Shown here: piece by piece, positions 32,229-41,315 of the stretch
Position numbering within the stretch: position 1 is the stretch's first letter
How the letters are laid out: each line of letters starts with the position of its first letter
Origin: GCA-2731375 sp002731375
GTDB taxonomy: Bacteria; Pseudomonadota; Alphaproteobacteria; GCA-2731375
Reading direction: 5' to 3'
Length of the DNA: 64,000 nucleotides
Assembly (NCBI GenBank): GCA_030752605.1
Contig: JASMDX010000033.1
Span: 1 to 64,000, forward strand
Position numbers and translations under genes: made by a program
Notes under the pieces: model-generated
Database searches by the model: none
What the model saw: only the letters and a program-made list of their open reading frames with translations
What the model was told of the DNA's origin: nothing

Positions 32229-33230
32229 CTAGGCCGTGATCTGCGGGATCACTTGGTCGGCCAGTTGGCTGATCCGTCGCTGCCGCCCACCCGACAACAG
32301 TGCGAAGGAAATGCGATCGATGTCCAGCTTCGACACTTCCTTCAGCCGCTCGATGCAATGCTCCATATTACCGCTGACGGTAACCGACCCGACGAATTCG
32401 TCGCTGACGATCTGTTTGTGTTCGGCCCGCAACGAAAGATGTTCCTCAAAATGATAGGCTTGTTCGGCACGGGTGAATTCTTCGCGGAACCGCTCCCAGG
32501 CAGGCGGCATCTTCTTCCAAACAGCAAAAGTGGCGGCTTGGCTAGTCGCCCAGGCGCGCACGTCGTTCATGGCCTGCTCTTCATCCTCGTCGACGCTCAT
32601 AGTGACGATCAGGTCGATGACGATGTCCTCGCGCTTGCGCCCGCCTTTTTCCAGACCCTGATAGATATAGTCGAGCTGCCAGTTGCAGAATTCCGGGTCG
32701 GCAGCACCCATGAGGACGGCACCATCGCAGGTCTCGCCGCAGAGCCGCAACATGCCAGGTTGAGAGACAGCGAGGTAGATCGGGATCTGCCGCCGCGCGG
32801 TGGCCAGGCGCACCTTGGTGCCGTACAGCTCGACCTCTTCGCCCGAGAAAAGCTGCCGGAACTCGGTGATACCCTGTCGGGTCTCGGCCAGCTTATTCGG
32901 CAATTTGTTGATCGAATGCACCGCCACCCAGCCGGCGCCGAGGCCGAGCATGGCGCGGCTGCCGGAGAGGTCGTCCAGGGCTGCCGTCGCATTGGCAGTG
33001 ACCGTCGGATGGCGGGTCTGTAAGTTGGTCACCGCCGAACCAATGTGTATCTTGTCGGTCGCCATCGTCGCCACATTCATCGCGGCGTAGACGTCCTTCA
33101 TGCCGAGCTGATGGTCGATGAACCACATCGCCTCAAAGCCCTTCTCCTCCGCAAGCTTGGCGATTTCGCCGACTTGGGTGAAGGTTTCGCGTGGGCTGAC
33201 GCCCCGGGAAAGTCCGAAACGACTAACCAT
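32229..33230 (-). CDS. LLM-class flavin-dependent oxidoreductase
   Basis: Luciferase-like monooxygenase or F420/FMN oxidoreductase of 333 residues, TIM-barrel fold. N-terminal E-E-K-G-F-E-A-M-W-F-I-D-H-Q (about 27-40), I-G-S-A-V-T-N-L-Q-T-R-H-P (about 64-76) and G-L-G-A-G-W (about 95-100) are family features. Its ATG overlaps the stop of the alpha/beta-hydrolase gene. It is in an operon with a hydrolase, an acyl-CoA ligase and a broken SDR, which suggests oxidation of a cyclic or terpenoid-like acid. Cofactor choice cannot be read from the sequence. Confidence 0.88.
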   Translation of the reverse strand: MVSRFGLSRGVSPRETFTQVGEIAKLAEEKGFEAMWFIDHQLGMKDVYAAMNVATMATDKIHIGSAVTNLQTRHPTVTANATAALDDLSGSRAMLGLGAGWVAVHSINKLPNKLAETRQGITEFRQLFSGEEVELYGTKVRLATARRQIPIYLAVSQPGMLRLCGETCDGAVLMGAADPEFCNWQLDYIYQGLEKGGRKREDIVIDLIVTMSVDEDEEQAMNDVRAWATSQAATFAVWKKMPPAWERFREEFTRAEQAYHFEEHLSLRAEHKQIVSDEFVGSVTVSGNMEHCIERLKEVSKLDIDRISFALLSGGRQRRISQLADQVIPQITA

Positions 33231-34015
33231 TAGTCACTCCTCTGCAATGCTGAATGGATGGCATCGGCATATTCGACCGGTTTATCAATGCTGACCAGGT
33301 GGCCAGCCCCGGCTATTTCATGGTAACGGCTGTCGGCCAGATGCTCGAGGATGATATTGGCAGCCTTGCGCGGACAGAAGACGTCACCAGAGCCGCCGAT
33401 AACGTCGACCCCGCAGGTGATCTCTGCCAAGCGAGGGGTCAACGGGTCGGCGTTGAGGTCCGCCATGGCACGGACAGCGTTGATATAGCCTCCGCCATTG
33501 CCAACCGCTGTTAGGCGCCGCGCCACCACTTCAGCGAGATTGGCATCAGGCGACAGGATCTGCTTAGCGGTATCGTCCGCGAGGGCGCCGGCGAAGACCT
33601 TGGAATCAGATTCTATCAGCGCCAAGCGCTCGTGGAAGAATTCGGCGGCGGCGCGGCCGACGACTGTCGATGTGCCGATCACCGCGGCTCGGCGCACCAG
33701 GTCCGGCCGTTCGGCGGCCACCCACAGCACGATAGTACCGCCCAGCGAATAGCCGACGCAAGCCGCCGGGCCGGTGACCTCTTCGAGGAAACGGATCAGG
33801 TCCTCGCCGAGCTGCGCCAAGGTGCCTTCGGCTTGGCCCAGGTCGGTATTGCCGTGACCGCGTAGGTCGTAGGCATAGGTCGCAAAACCGCGTAGCCTTG
33901 CCTGCACGTCGGCCCAACTGCCAGCGTCTTCCGCCAAACCGTGCACCATGATCACCGGATCGCCAGCACCCGCGGTGCGATAGTCAACTTCGATATCAGC
34001 CAAGCGGATCTTCAT
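33230..34015 (-). CDS. Alpha/beta-fold hydrolase
   Basis: 261-residue hydrolase. The nucleophile elbow is G-Y-S-L-G-G (Ser90), the oxyanion segment M-V-H-G-L-A-E (23-29), and the catalytic histidine sits in G-A-G-H-L-V (about 242-247); an aspartate in G-G-S-G-D-V-F is the likely acid. It resembles ring-cleavage hydrolases and lactonases. It overlaps the ligase gene upstream (four bases) and the LLM gene downstream, indicating tight coupling. Confidence 0.87.
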   Translation of the reverse strand: MKIRLADIEVDYRTAGAGDPVIMVHGLAEDAGSWADVQARLRGFATYAYDLRGHGNTDLGQAEGTLAQLGEDLIRFLEEVTGPAACVGYSLGGTIVLWVAAERPDLVRRAAVIGTSTVVGRAAAEFFHERLALIESDSKVFAGALADDTAKQILSPDANLAEVVARRLTAVGNGGGYINAVRAMADLNADPLTPRLAEITCGVDVIGGSGDVFCPRKAANIILEHLADSRYHEIAGAGHLVSIDKPVEYADAIHSALQRSD

Positions 34016-35709
34016 GGCGCCATCTCCGTTTCAGCCCGAAACAGGGTCTCGCGCAGGTCGTTCTTGCGGATCTTGCCAGCCGGCGTCATGGGCATGGCGT
34101 CGATTAGGTATAGGCTTTCCGGGCAATGATATTTCGGTAGGCCGCAGGCGATGAGATAGTCGTTCAGCTGCGCCAGGTCGGGCGCTGCACCGGCAACGAC
34201 GATGACGGCGCAGATGCGCTCACCGAGACGCTCGTCGGGGGCGCCGATTACCGCCACTGCCGCGATGTCCGGGTGGCTTGCCAGTGCGTCTTCAATCGGC
34301 ACCGGTGAGATGTTGACGCCGCCGCGGATGATCAGATCTTTCAAGCGGCCAGTGATACGAACATAGCCCTCGTCATCTAGACGCGCCAAATCGCCGGTGC
34401 GGAAAAAACCGTCCGCCGTCAGCTGTTTAGCGTAAAACGCGTCTTGCCCATGATAACCGATGAAGACGCCGGGTCCGCGCATCGCCAGTTCGCCTTCCTC
34501 GTCGTTCGCAAGGCCGCGACCCTGTTCGTCAATGATGCGCAGTTCCAGGCCGGAAAGGCCAACGCCGGCGGTCGACTGGATTTTGTCTTCGGGACTATCG
34601 GCATGACAAGTGGTCAGCCCGCCTTCTGTCATCCCCCACAGCACAGTAACGAAGGTCTTGGGGAATTGCGACTGGGCCGCCTGCATCAATGTCGGCGGGA
34701 CTTGGGTGCCGCCGCACAGGAACCAGCGCATCGGCGCCAGCTTGGGCTCGGCACCGTGCCACGGGGCATCGACGAGATCCTTGAGGAACGGTGTCGCGGC
34801 TGCGGTAAAAGCGCAGCGATAATCCTCGATCATGGCCAGGGCCGCCGGCGGGTCCCAGCTGTCCTGCAGCACCAAGGGGGCGGCATTGTACAATGATAGT
34901 CGGGCGCCATGGATCGCCCCGATACTGTGGCCGAGGGGAGAGGCCAGGAAGATCGCATCGTCCGGCCCCAGCGAGAACCGTTCTGAAAAGGTTATGTTCA
35001 ACGCCGCCAGGGTATCGGCACTGTGCATCACCGCCTTTGGCCGACCGGTGGTTGACGAGGTGAACATAATGTGGTCAAGACCGTTGATCGATGGCGCCAC
35101 GGGCGGCAACTTATCCGACTGCAACGCCGCATTGGGAGTGCCTGCCTCTGCCAGGGTAACGACGTCGAGGCGATGGCGGCACGCGGACGCAGCGGCGCGC
35201 GCCAGCTTGCCAAGCGCTAGATTACCGAAGCCTTCGACGGTGATGATGACACGCACGCTGCCCAGTCCAGCGGCAAAGGCCAGCATTTCAGCATCGGTGC
35301 GAATCGGCAAATTGGCCGGTATTGCCCCGATGCGCAGTACGGCGAGAAAGGTGATTTGCCACTCGACCCAGTTGGGCAGGAGGATCAACGCCACCTCACC
35401 CGCTTGCAGCCCGGTCCGCAGAAGGTCAGACACCAGGTCGTCCGCCGCCGCCATCAATTCATCATGGCTGAACTGGCGACCCCGGCTGTCGACCACCGCC
35501 AGGCAGGAACCGCGCCCTTTGGCCATATCGCGGTAGCGCTGCAGCAAAGCTTGCCCGGGCCACCAGCCCAAGGCGCGGTAGCGGGCATGGCGTTCGGCAT
35601 CTGCCGCTGTCACTCCATTTGCGTTTGCCGCCGCGCTGCTGACCTGGTCCGCCACCACCGTCCTAACTATCCTCCCAGAGCTCGCCCGTACAAGTGGCCT
35701 AGTAGCCAT
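34012..35709 (-). CDS. AMP-forming acyl-CoA/aryl-CoA synthetase
   Basis: Adenylate-forming ligase of 565 residues. F-T-S-S-T-T-G-R-P-K (about 216-225) is the ATP loop, L-W-G-M-T-E-G-G follows, and F-F-R-T-G-D-L-A-R-L-D-D and the catalytic lysine in T-P-A-G-K-I-R-K near the end are intact. The N-terminus (Y-R-A-L-G-W-W-P-G) resembles cyclohexanecarboxylate-CoA ligase-type proteins. ATG 35709 has GGAG 7 bases upstream; the frame also opens at 35724. First substantial gene of the hydrolase/LLM operon. Confidence 0.9.
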   Translation of the reverse strand: MATRPLVRASSGRIVRTVVADQVSSAAANANGVTAADAERHARYRALGWWPGQALLQRYRDMAKGRGSCLAVVDSRGRQFSHDELMAAADDLVSDLLRTGLQAGEVALILLPNWVEWQITFLAVLRIGAIPANLPIRTDAEMLAFAAGLGSVRVIITVEGFGNLALGKLARAAASACRHRLDVVTLAEAGTPNAALQSDKLPPVAPSINGLDHIMFTSSTTGRPKAVMHSADTLAALNITFSERFSLGPDDAIFLASPLGHSIGAIHGARLSLYNAAPLVLQDSWDPPAALAMIEDYRCAFTAAATPFLKDLVDAPWHGAEPKLAPMRWFLCGGTQVPPTLMQAAQSQFPKTFVTVLWGMTEGGLTTCHADSPEDKIQSTAGVGLSGLELRIIDEQGRGLANDEEGELAMRGPGVFIGYHGQDAFYAKQLTADGFFRTGDLARLDDEGYVRITGRLKDLIIRGGVNISPVPIEDALASHPDIAAVAVIGAPDERLGERICAVIVVAGAAPDLAQLNDYLIACGLPKYHCPESLYLIDAMPMTPAGKIRKNDLRETLFRAETEMAP

Positions 35710-35803
35710 CGTTTCTCCGCGCATCCTTCACTGCTTCGAAGCGCGTTCGGGCGAATTGCCGCAAAGCCTCGTTTAGCCGACTGTCGGTCACGTCGGCCTC
35801 CAT
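35699..35803 (-). CDS. Possible short ORF overlapping the ligase start
   Basis: A 34-codon frame M-E-A-D-V-T-D-S-R-L-N-E-A-L-R-Q-F-A-R-T ends with TAG overlapping the first codons of the ligase gene. The frame is open upstream to a TGA at about 35893, so this may instead be the C-terminal stub of a lost upstream gene. Composition is protein-like. Function unknown. Confidence 0.3.
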   Translation of the reverse strand: MEADVTDSRLNEALRQFARTRFEAVKDARRNDGY

Positions 35804-36061
35804 CGAGTGGTTCAGTTTAAATGTTAGTGTATGACCGCCCTGGTTGCCATCAGCACCACCTAAACGACATTTCCCAACTAATCTTCAAACCAAAGCCAAT
35901 TGTAGTCAGATCCCGTCACTGATGGAAAGAATTCTGCTCTGCAGCCATTCGACAGTTTCGATTTGGTGATTTGGCCGTCGTTGGAAGCCCACTTGACTAA
36001 TTTTGTCGTCATCCGAACGCATCTCTTCTGTCATTTTCATCATGTCGTCGATTATCCCGGC
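35804..36061. other. Intergenic region next to IS1380 element
   Basis: About 260 bases without a recognisable gene. attttccca-like sequence at 35869-35876 (atttccca) has an inverted match at 37493-37500 (tgggaaat), about 1.63 kb apart and flanking the transposase. These could mark the ends of the IS element, but the match is short. Confidence 0.35.
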
Positions 36062-37441
36062 CTACGCCGGAACGGGTCTTCGGCGCGGATCTTCAATCAG
36101 ACCCAGTATTTTCTCGGACAAACTTCTTGGCACGCCAACCCCGGCCAATTGGAAGGTGACATAGCGGCCATGACGAACGACCTTGGCCCCAATCTTAACC
36201 AGCTTTTCCCGTAACGTGGTCAGCGACCAATGCGCAACCTCTTCCGGTAAGGCCAAGGTCCGCATGAAGTTGGCGAGATTGTAGGCTAAGGCATGAAGCT
36301 GGAGGCGAACCTCGTTGTTGCGGAACTTGCGGCATGACAGCCGCGTCCACTTGATGGCATGCTTGCCTTCCTTGATGTATTGCTCGGCGGTGCCTCGGTG
36401 ATTGTAAAAGGCGACAGCCCGCTTGGCCGGGCGTGACAGGTTGGTGACGATGAAGCCAACACGGGGGTACAACTCTCCAGGATGCCATTCGACCTTGGCA
36501 ACGACACGGCGTTTCCTGTCCCATGATTTGGCTTGATAGCTGAAGTTGGCGTAATAACGCCGCACTTGGTTGGGCGGCCGACCAACGGGACGCGTCAGCA
36601 GATGGGCGATACGGTCCTGGAGAACCTTGTTAGCTTTGAGACGGATGACGTATTTGTAATTCTCGGCTTCCAGAAATTCATACAGGTCCGGCAGAGCAAA
36701 GGCGGCATCCCCTCGAAAATAGCGTCGCAGGGTTCGTTCCCGATAACGCGCAACGACAGGCTCCAGTACATCACGCCATCCCTCGGCACTGTGGACATTG
36801 CCAGGGCGCAGGGAGCAGCGTTCCAGGTCACCGAACTGATTGAACAGAAATAACGGATGGTAACAGGTACAACCAAAATGACCGTTGTATGCTGTTCCCT
36901 CTTGTTCGCCATGGGTAGGGCTGACACTGCAGTCCGGTTCAGGAATGATCATCTTTGGTGGGCGGCGGTCATGTACATGATCGATCCACGCCCCGTTCAG
37001 GTCTGCCAGGGCAGCAACGTTGTCGCCGGTGGCCAGGAACTCTGTCTCGAAGCGGCCCATCTGACTTGCCGAAGCCGCCCGCTTGGCGATGGCATGACCG
37101 CCGACAATCCATCGCATGGCAGGGTCGTGCCCGAGGCGGTCGGCGTCGTTCACGTCCTCGTAGCCGCCGAGCCGTCCAAACGAGGACTGACGAAACAGAC
37201 CGGCCATCCCGTGTTGACCGTTCTTCCCAGTCCTCGGGTCTACAAACCGCTCCCCGGCAACCTCTGTCAGACCAAGGGCATCGTCAAGCTCTCGATAGGT
37301 GAGCAACCCAGCATCGGACGTGATCTTGGAACCGTGGAATTCCAGCTTCAGGCGGCGGTCAAAACTGACCCGCAAAGGGGACTTTTTGCTTTCACCCGCC
37401 GGGTGAAGTGAGGAGCGTTTGTTCTGATGGATGTATGACAT
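36062..37441 (-). mobile_element. IS1380-family transposase, full length
   Basis: DDE transposase of 459 residues, the usual length for IS1380. Family blocks are visible: H-G-S-K-I-T-S-D-A-G-L-L-T-Y-R-E (about 35-50), S-P-T-H-G-E-Q-E-G-T-A-Y-N-G-H-F, Y-F-R-G-D-A-A-F-A (middle catalytic Asp) and N-H-R-G-T-A-E-Q-Y-I-K-E-G-K (catalytic Glu region). The first catalytic region reads I-I-P-E-P-D-C-S-V-S where many relatives have L-D-M-D-S-S, so one of the two aspartates is lost. No frameshift or internal stop is present. Terminal repeats could not be fixed with confidence. Confidence 0.88.
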
Positions 37442-37545
37442 TGATTCTTAAAGCAGAATCACACTGTCCCCGCATGAAATATTGGGTTCATCTGGGAAAT
37501 AGGGATTAATAACACTTACGACCAGTAAGCGTCTGGTAGGGGCAT

Positions 37546-37815
37546 GACATCGTCCACGACATGGCCCAGATCGGCGCCCATTGCACGGAAACCTCAGTAG
37601 CAGACCTGACGAACCAAAACGTGGTTTACTATCTGCCCGAATACAATATCTACACTATCATGTCGACCATGACCAAACACCGCATCTACCATTTTCCGGT
37701 GACGCGGAATTATAAATTGCTGGGCAGCATCTTCATCGGCGACATGGTCAAGTACCGGATCAAGGAGATCGAAAGCGAAGCCACCGCCACGCGGCATTAT
37801 ATAGCAACTGCCTGA
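37546..37815 (+). pseudogene. CBS-domain protein, C-terminal half
   Basis: The frame reads H-D-I-V-H-D-M-A-Q-I-G-A-H then V-A-D-L-T-N-Q-N-V-V-Y and H-R-I-Y-H-F-P-V, ending I-G-D-M-V-K-Y-R-I-K-E-I-E. This matches the second half of single-pair CBS proteins of about 143 residues, starting exactly at the S-E-R-D-I-V-H link between the two CBS motifs. A TAG lies just upstream (37540-37542), and a K-R-L-V-G-like piece is visible in another frame at about 37525. The N-terminal half is gone, most likely with the arrival of the adjacent IS1380. Confidence 0.75.
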
Positions 37816-37825
37816 GAGGCCTAAA

Positions 37826-38797
37826 TCACTCTGCGGCGGCCGATACTGCGCCCACGGGCGGCAGGTGGGCGGCTGTTAGAGCCTGACCCAGGCGGTCGAT
37901 CTCATCATCACCTAATTTCATCAGGGGCGGTCGCACCACGGCGCGGTCCTGACGGCCCAACAACACCAGGCATTCCTTCATGCGGTTATGCATATCCAGG
38001 AATGGCGGCGTGTAGAACGCTTGCGCCAGGGGGTAGATCCGATCGTTGATGGCCTGGGCGGCCGGCAAATCGCCGGCCTTCACGGCTTGGAGCAAGGCCA
38101 CTTGAAGCTCCGGTATCACGCTGCCGGCGCCCGACAACAAACCGTTGGCGCCCATGCTCAGCGAAGCCATCAGCCAAGCCGAATGAGTGGTTAGCACGGT
38201 AATGGCCCGGCCCGCTTCGCCGCCTTGCAGGGCGCGGATGTGCTTTTCGTGCAGCATGGCGTCGTTCGACCAATCCTTGATCGCCTTGATCGAGGGTATT
38301 TCCTGTATCATTCGTAACAAGGTATCGAAGGGATAGCCTTGACCGCTGACTTGGGGGTATTGAAAGACAATCATCGGCAGATCAGTAGCGTCGGCAATGG
38401 TCTTGAAATGGGTCAGGGCCATTTCGGGCCGCAACTGCCCACCCATGATCATGCTGTTGGGCGGAAATACCAACAGGGCTTGAGCGCCCGCCGCCTCGGC
38501 CATGCGGGCCAGGCGGGCGGCTTGCAGACTGCCGTCGGCGTAGATGCCATTGATCAAGGGCAGGTTATCGCCCTCTTCCTCAAGGCAGAATTCAAGAATG
38601 TGTTTCTGCTCGTCAAAGCCGCAGGCATGCACTTCCGAGGCATGGCCGTTGACGGTGATGGCGCTTAACCCCTCGGTTGCAGCGACATCGCGCAGATGCC
38701 GGCGCGATGCTGCCTCGTCGATCATCATGTCGTTATCAAAGGCCAGCAAGGTGGCCGGTATCACGCCGTCTAGAGGTCTGCTGTTGAATACGCTCAT
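37826..38797 (-). CDS. Dihydrodipicolinate synthase/N-acetylneuraminate lyase family protein
   Basis: Class I aldolase/lyase of 323 residues, TIM barrel. The Schiff-base lysine is in S-I-K-A-I-K-D-W (K171 or K174), and the proton-relay tyrosine in I-V-F-Q-Y-P (Y147). T-V-N-G-H-A-S-E-V replaces the G-T-T-G-E of DapA, so the substrate is probably not aspartate semialdehyde; a sugar acid or keto acid is more likely. It lies 32 bases after the epimerase gene and is the last gene of the extended liv operon. Confidence 0.88.
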   Translation of the reverse strand: MSVFNSRPLDGVIPATLLAFDNDMMIDEAASRRHLRDVAATEGLSAITVNGHASEVHACGFDEQKHILEFCLEEEGDNLPLINGIYADGSLQAARLARMAEAAGAQALLVFPPNSMIMGGQLRPEMALTHFKTIADATDLPMIVFQYPQVSGQGYPFDTLLRMIQEIPSIKAIKDWSNDAMLHEKHIRALQGGEAGRAITVLTTHSAWLMASLSMGANGLLSGAGSVIPELQVALLQAVKAGDLPAAQAINDRIYPLAQAFYTPPFLDMHNRMKECLVLLGRQDRAVVRPPLMKLGDDEIDRLGQALTAAHLPPVGAVSAAAE

Positions 38798-38829
38798 TTT
38801 AAGCCTCCAATCCGCCCGCCGGCTGCTTG

Positions 38830-39870
38830 CTAAAAAGAGCCGTCGCGAGCCTCGTAGTGGGTTGGCAGATCATAATGGGGTTGGTCCCGTTCGGTCCAGT
38901 CCACCGTCCAATCGATCATACGCGACAGGGGCACTTCTGGATAGCCGAACAGTTTCGATGCTAAAGAGGTGTCATTGTGCCAGCCCATGCCGCTTTCCTG
39001 GTTCTCGAATTTGGGCTCGATACCAAAACGCTGACCAAAGGCGATCGCCAGATCGCGTACTCTGACCTGCTCCGGTCCTCCCATGTTCAGTGGCCGGGAA
39101 GGGGTCTCACAATGACCCAGGGCGCGAATGACCTGAGCATTGACGTCACCTTGCCAGATCACGTTAGCATGGCCGGCGCGTAAATTTATGCTCTGGGAGG
39201 TATAGACCCAGTTCGCGATGTCGTAGAGCACGCCATAGCGCAGATCGATGGCGTAATTCAGCCGGATCAGGCGCCCTGGGGTGCCGTGCAGTTGCGAAAA
39301 ATATTGAAAGATGCGTTCGCGGCCAACGCAGGAATTGGCATATTCGCCCACCGGCACGGGCGCCACGTCTTCATTGCACAGGGGGCCGGTGACATCGACA
39401 AACGGATAAACGCACAGGGTGGAAAAGGCCACGATGCGCGAAGCCGCAAAGGCTTCCGCCACCAGGGCCGGAACATGGGCGTTCATGGCCCAGGTAAAGG
39501 GCTCGCCGCCGGAGGTGCCGAATTTCTTGCCAGCCATATAGATCACGTTTGGCAGTTGCGGCAGCGCGTTCACGCCGTCTCGGTCTAACAGATCACAGGC
39601 GATTGTTTCCACGCCCCAATCTTCCAGGCGTTGTCTAACAGCGGTATCGGTAAAACGGGCCACCCCAACGACGCGCTTTTCAGGCGCCGCACGCTTTGCC
39701 ATACGGGCCAGGCAGGGGCCGACCTTGCCGCCGACGCCCAGGATGATGATGTCGCCCTTCAACGCTGCCAGATCATCAATTAGTGCCCGGCTAGGCCGGG
39801 AGAGCAGCTCCTCTAACGCCTCGACATCGGCCACGCGGTCCGGCAAATTGTTGGCGGCAAGAACGGCCAT
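38830..39870 (-). CDS. NAD-dependent epimerase/dehydratase family protein
   Basis: Extended SDR of 346 residues. The nucleotide loop I-L-G-V-G-G-K-V-G (about 45-53) is preceded by about 40 extra residues. F-S-T-L-C-V-Y-P-F and G-E-Y-A-N-S-C-V-G-R-E (Y-x3-x-G-R in place of Y-x3-K) mark the active-site region; the catalytic lysine appears to be replaced. It starts 6 bases after the LivF stop, so it belongs to the liv-type operon and may convert the imported compound. Confidence 0.82.
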   Translation of the reverse strand: MAVLAANNLPDRVADVEALEELLSRPSRALIDDLAALKGDIIILGVGGKVGPCLARMAKRAAPEKRVVGVARFTDTAVRQRLEDWGVETIACDLLDRDGVNALPQLPNVIYMAGKKFGTSGGEPFTWAMNAHVPALVAEAFAASRIVAFSTLCVYPFVDVTGPLCNEDVAPVPVGEYANSCVGRERIFQYFSQLHGTPGRLIRLNYAIDLRYGVLYDIANWVYTSQSINLRAGHANVIWQGDVNAQVIRALGHCETPSRPLNMGGPEQVRVRDLAIAFGQRFGIEPKFENQESGMGWHNDTSLASKLFGYPEVPLSRMIDWTVDWTERDQPHYDLPTHYEARDGSF

Positions 39871-39876
39871 AGGGTG

Positions 39877-40521
39877 CTATCCGGCGACGATGCTGCCGCG
39901 CTCAATTACGAAAGTTTGATCGAGGATGTCGGCAACATGGGTGTCATTGGATTCAGCCACTAGCACGGATTCACCTTGCTTTTTGAGGTCAGCTAGAATT
40001 TCTTTCATACGTTGTGCGAAGATCGGCGCGATACCTTCGCTTGGCTCATCCAATAGCAATAATTGGGTGCCGACCATCAGGGCGCGGGCGAAAGCGACGA
40101 ATTTCTGCTGACCGCCGGACAACTCGGTGGCTCCGCGGCTGCGGAATTCTGCAACCTCAGGCATAAGTTCGTAAATCCAGGCTAATCTATCCTCAACATC
40201 CTTCATGCCGGTAGCCCAGACTGGCAGCAGGACGTTTTCCTCGGCCGTCAGCACTGGCACCAACCGACGGTCCTCGGGCATGAAGCCGATACCCATGTGG
40301 GCGCGTTTGTGAGAATTTACCTTGGTAAGGTCAAGATGATCGAAAACGATTTCTCCTCCCTCGGCATTTAGGGAACCCATGATGGCTCTCATCAACGTTG
40401 TCTTGCCGGCACCGTTGCGGCCGATCAAACCGCACATGGATCCTGTTGGCACATTTAACGAAATTTCACGTAAGATCGGCGTCGGGCCGATATTCACGTC
40501 CAGGCCAGAGATGCTAAGCAT
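39877..40521 (-). CDS. Branched-chain amino-acid-type ABC transporter ATPase (LivF type)
   Basis: ATPase of 214 residues, second of the minus-strand importer. Walker A G-R-N-G-A-G-K-T-T (about 34-42), signature L-S-G-G-Q-Q-K-F (about 131-138) and Walker B L-L-L-L-D-E-P-S-E-G-I-A-P are intact. The ATG overlaps the end of the LivG gene by eight bases with GAGGAT upstream; a GTG at 40527 is an alternative. The sequence is clearly different from the plus-strand livF. Confidence 0.92.
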   Translation of the reverse strand: MLSISGLDVNIGPTPILREISLNVPTGSMCGLIGRNGAGKTTLMRAIMGSLNAEGGEIVFDHLDLTKVNSHKRAHMGIGFMPEDRRLVPVLTAEENVLLPVWATGMKDVEDRLAWIYELMPEVAEFRSRGATELSGGQQKFVAFARALMVGTQLLLLDEPSEGIAPIFAQRMKEILADLKKQGESVLVAESNDTHVADILDQTFVIERGSIVAG

Positions 40522-41308
40522 CTGCACTATCCTCGGCGACCCGTTCGATCCGGGTGCGGTGGTATTCCTCGCCGATCACAAACTTGCGCACCTTTTCGTC
40601 TACCATAGCCTCCTCGGTTGGTGCATCGCAGACGACCTCACCCTGGTAGAAAGCCAATACCCGTGCTACATAGCGCTCGACGATCTCCATGTCGTGTTCG
40701 ATAAATAGTACTGTGGTGTTCTCCTGCTTCAGAGCATCCATAATGATGTCCATCAGGGGAAACTTTTCCTCGACGCTGATGCCGCTGGTAGGTTCATCCA
40801 GCATTAACAACTTTGGTGAACGGACCGCTGCCATGGCTATATCCAAAAGCTTGCGCACTCCTTGTGGCAGGGTGCTGGCAATGGCATTCCGATAATCTGC
40901 AATTTGATAACGATTAAGATGGTCATCGACCCGCGCCGTTCTTTCCTCACTCATGATCGGTTTTAACATGTCTAATCCGGTGTCCTCAAAAATGGCATAA
41001 GCCATCAATAGGTTCTCGAACACCGTTTCCGACATGAATACCTGTGGGACCTGGAATGACCGGCTGATGCCTCTGCAAGTGATGTCCCGGGGCTGTAGAC
41101 CTAGGATATCCTGGCCGAGAAATTTTATCTGCCCGGCTGTTGGCTTCATGTACCCCGTGACCATGTTGACGAATGTGGTTTTGCCAGCGCCATTAGCGCC
41201 AATGACGCCGATGGTTTCGTGCTCGCTGATTGTGACATTGATGTCCTTCGCTGCGACGACGGCTCCAAAGGTCTTTTGTAAATCGTTGACTTCCAGGATC
41301 ACGTTCAT
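40514..41308 (-). CDS. Branched-chain amino-acid-type ABC transporter ATPase (LivG type)
   Basis: ATPase of 264 residues. Walker A G-A-N-G-A-G-K-T-T (about 36-44), Walker B L-L-M-L-D-E-P-T-S-G-I and the switch region F-I-E-H-D-M-E-I-V are present; the signature is degenerate (L-P-Q-G-V-R-K-L), as in other LivG/UrtD-like proteins. ATG 41308 gives the conserved N-terminus; the frame opens at a TTG at 41326. It lies 7 bases after the LivM stop. Confidence 0.92.
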   Translation of the reverse strand: MNVILEVNDLQKTFGAVVAAKDINVTISEHETIGVIGANGAGKTTFVNMVTGYMKPTAGQIKFLGQDILGLQPRDITCRGISRSFQVPQVFMSETVFENLLMAYAIFEDTGLDMLKPIMSEERTARVDDHLNRYQIADYRNAIASTLPQGVRKLLDIAMAAVRSPKLLMLDEPTSGISVEEKFPLMDIIMDALKQENTTVLFIEHDMEIVERYVARVLAFYQGEVVCDAPTEEAMVDEKVRKFVIGEEYHRTRIERVAEDSADA

Positions 41309-41315
41309 GGCTGCA

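Noticed and set aside
35866..37504. Exact boundaries of the IS1380 element
   Set aside because: The only inverted match (atttccca/tgggaaat) is eight bases long and no target duplication was visible, so I did not call element ends.
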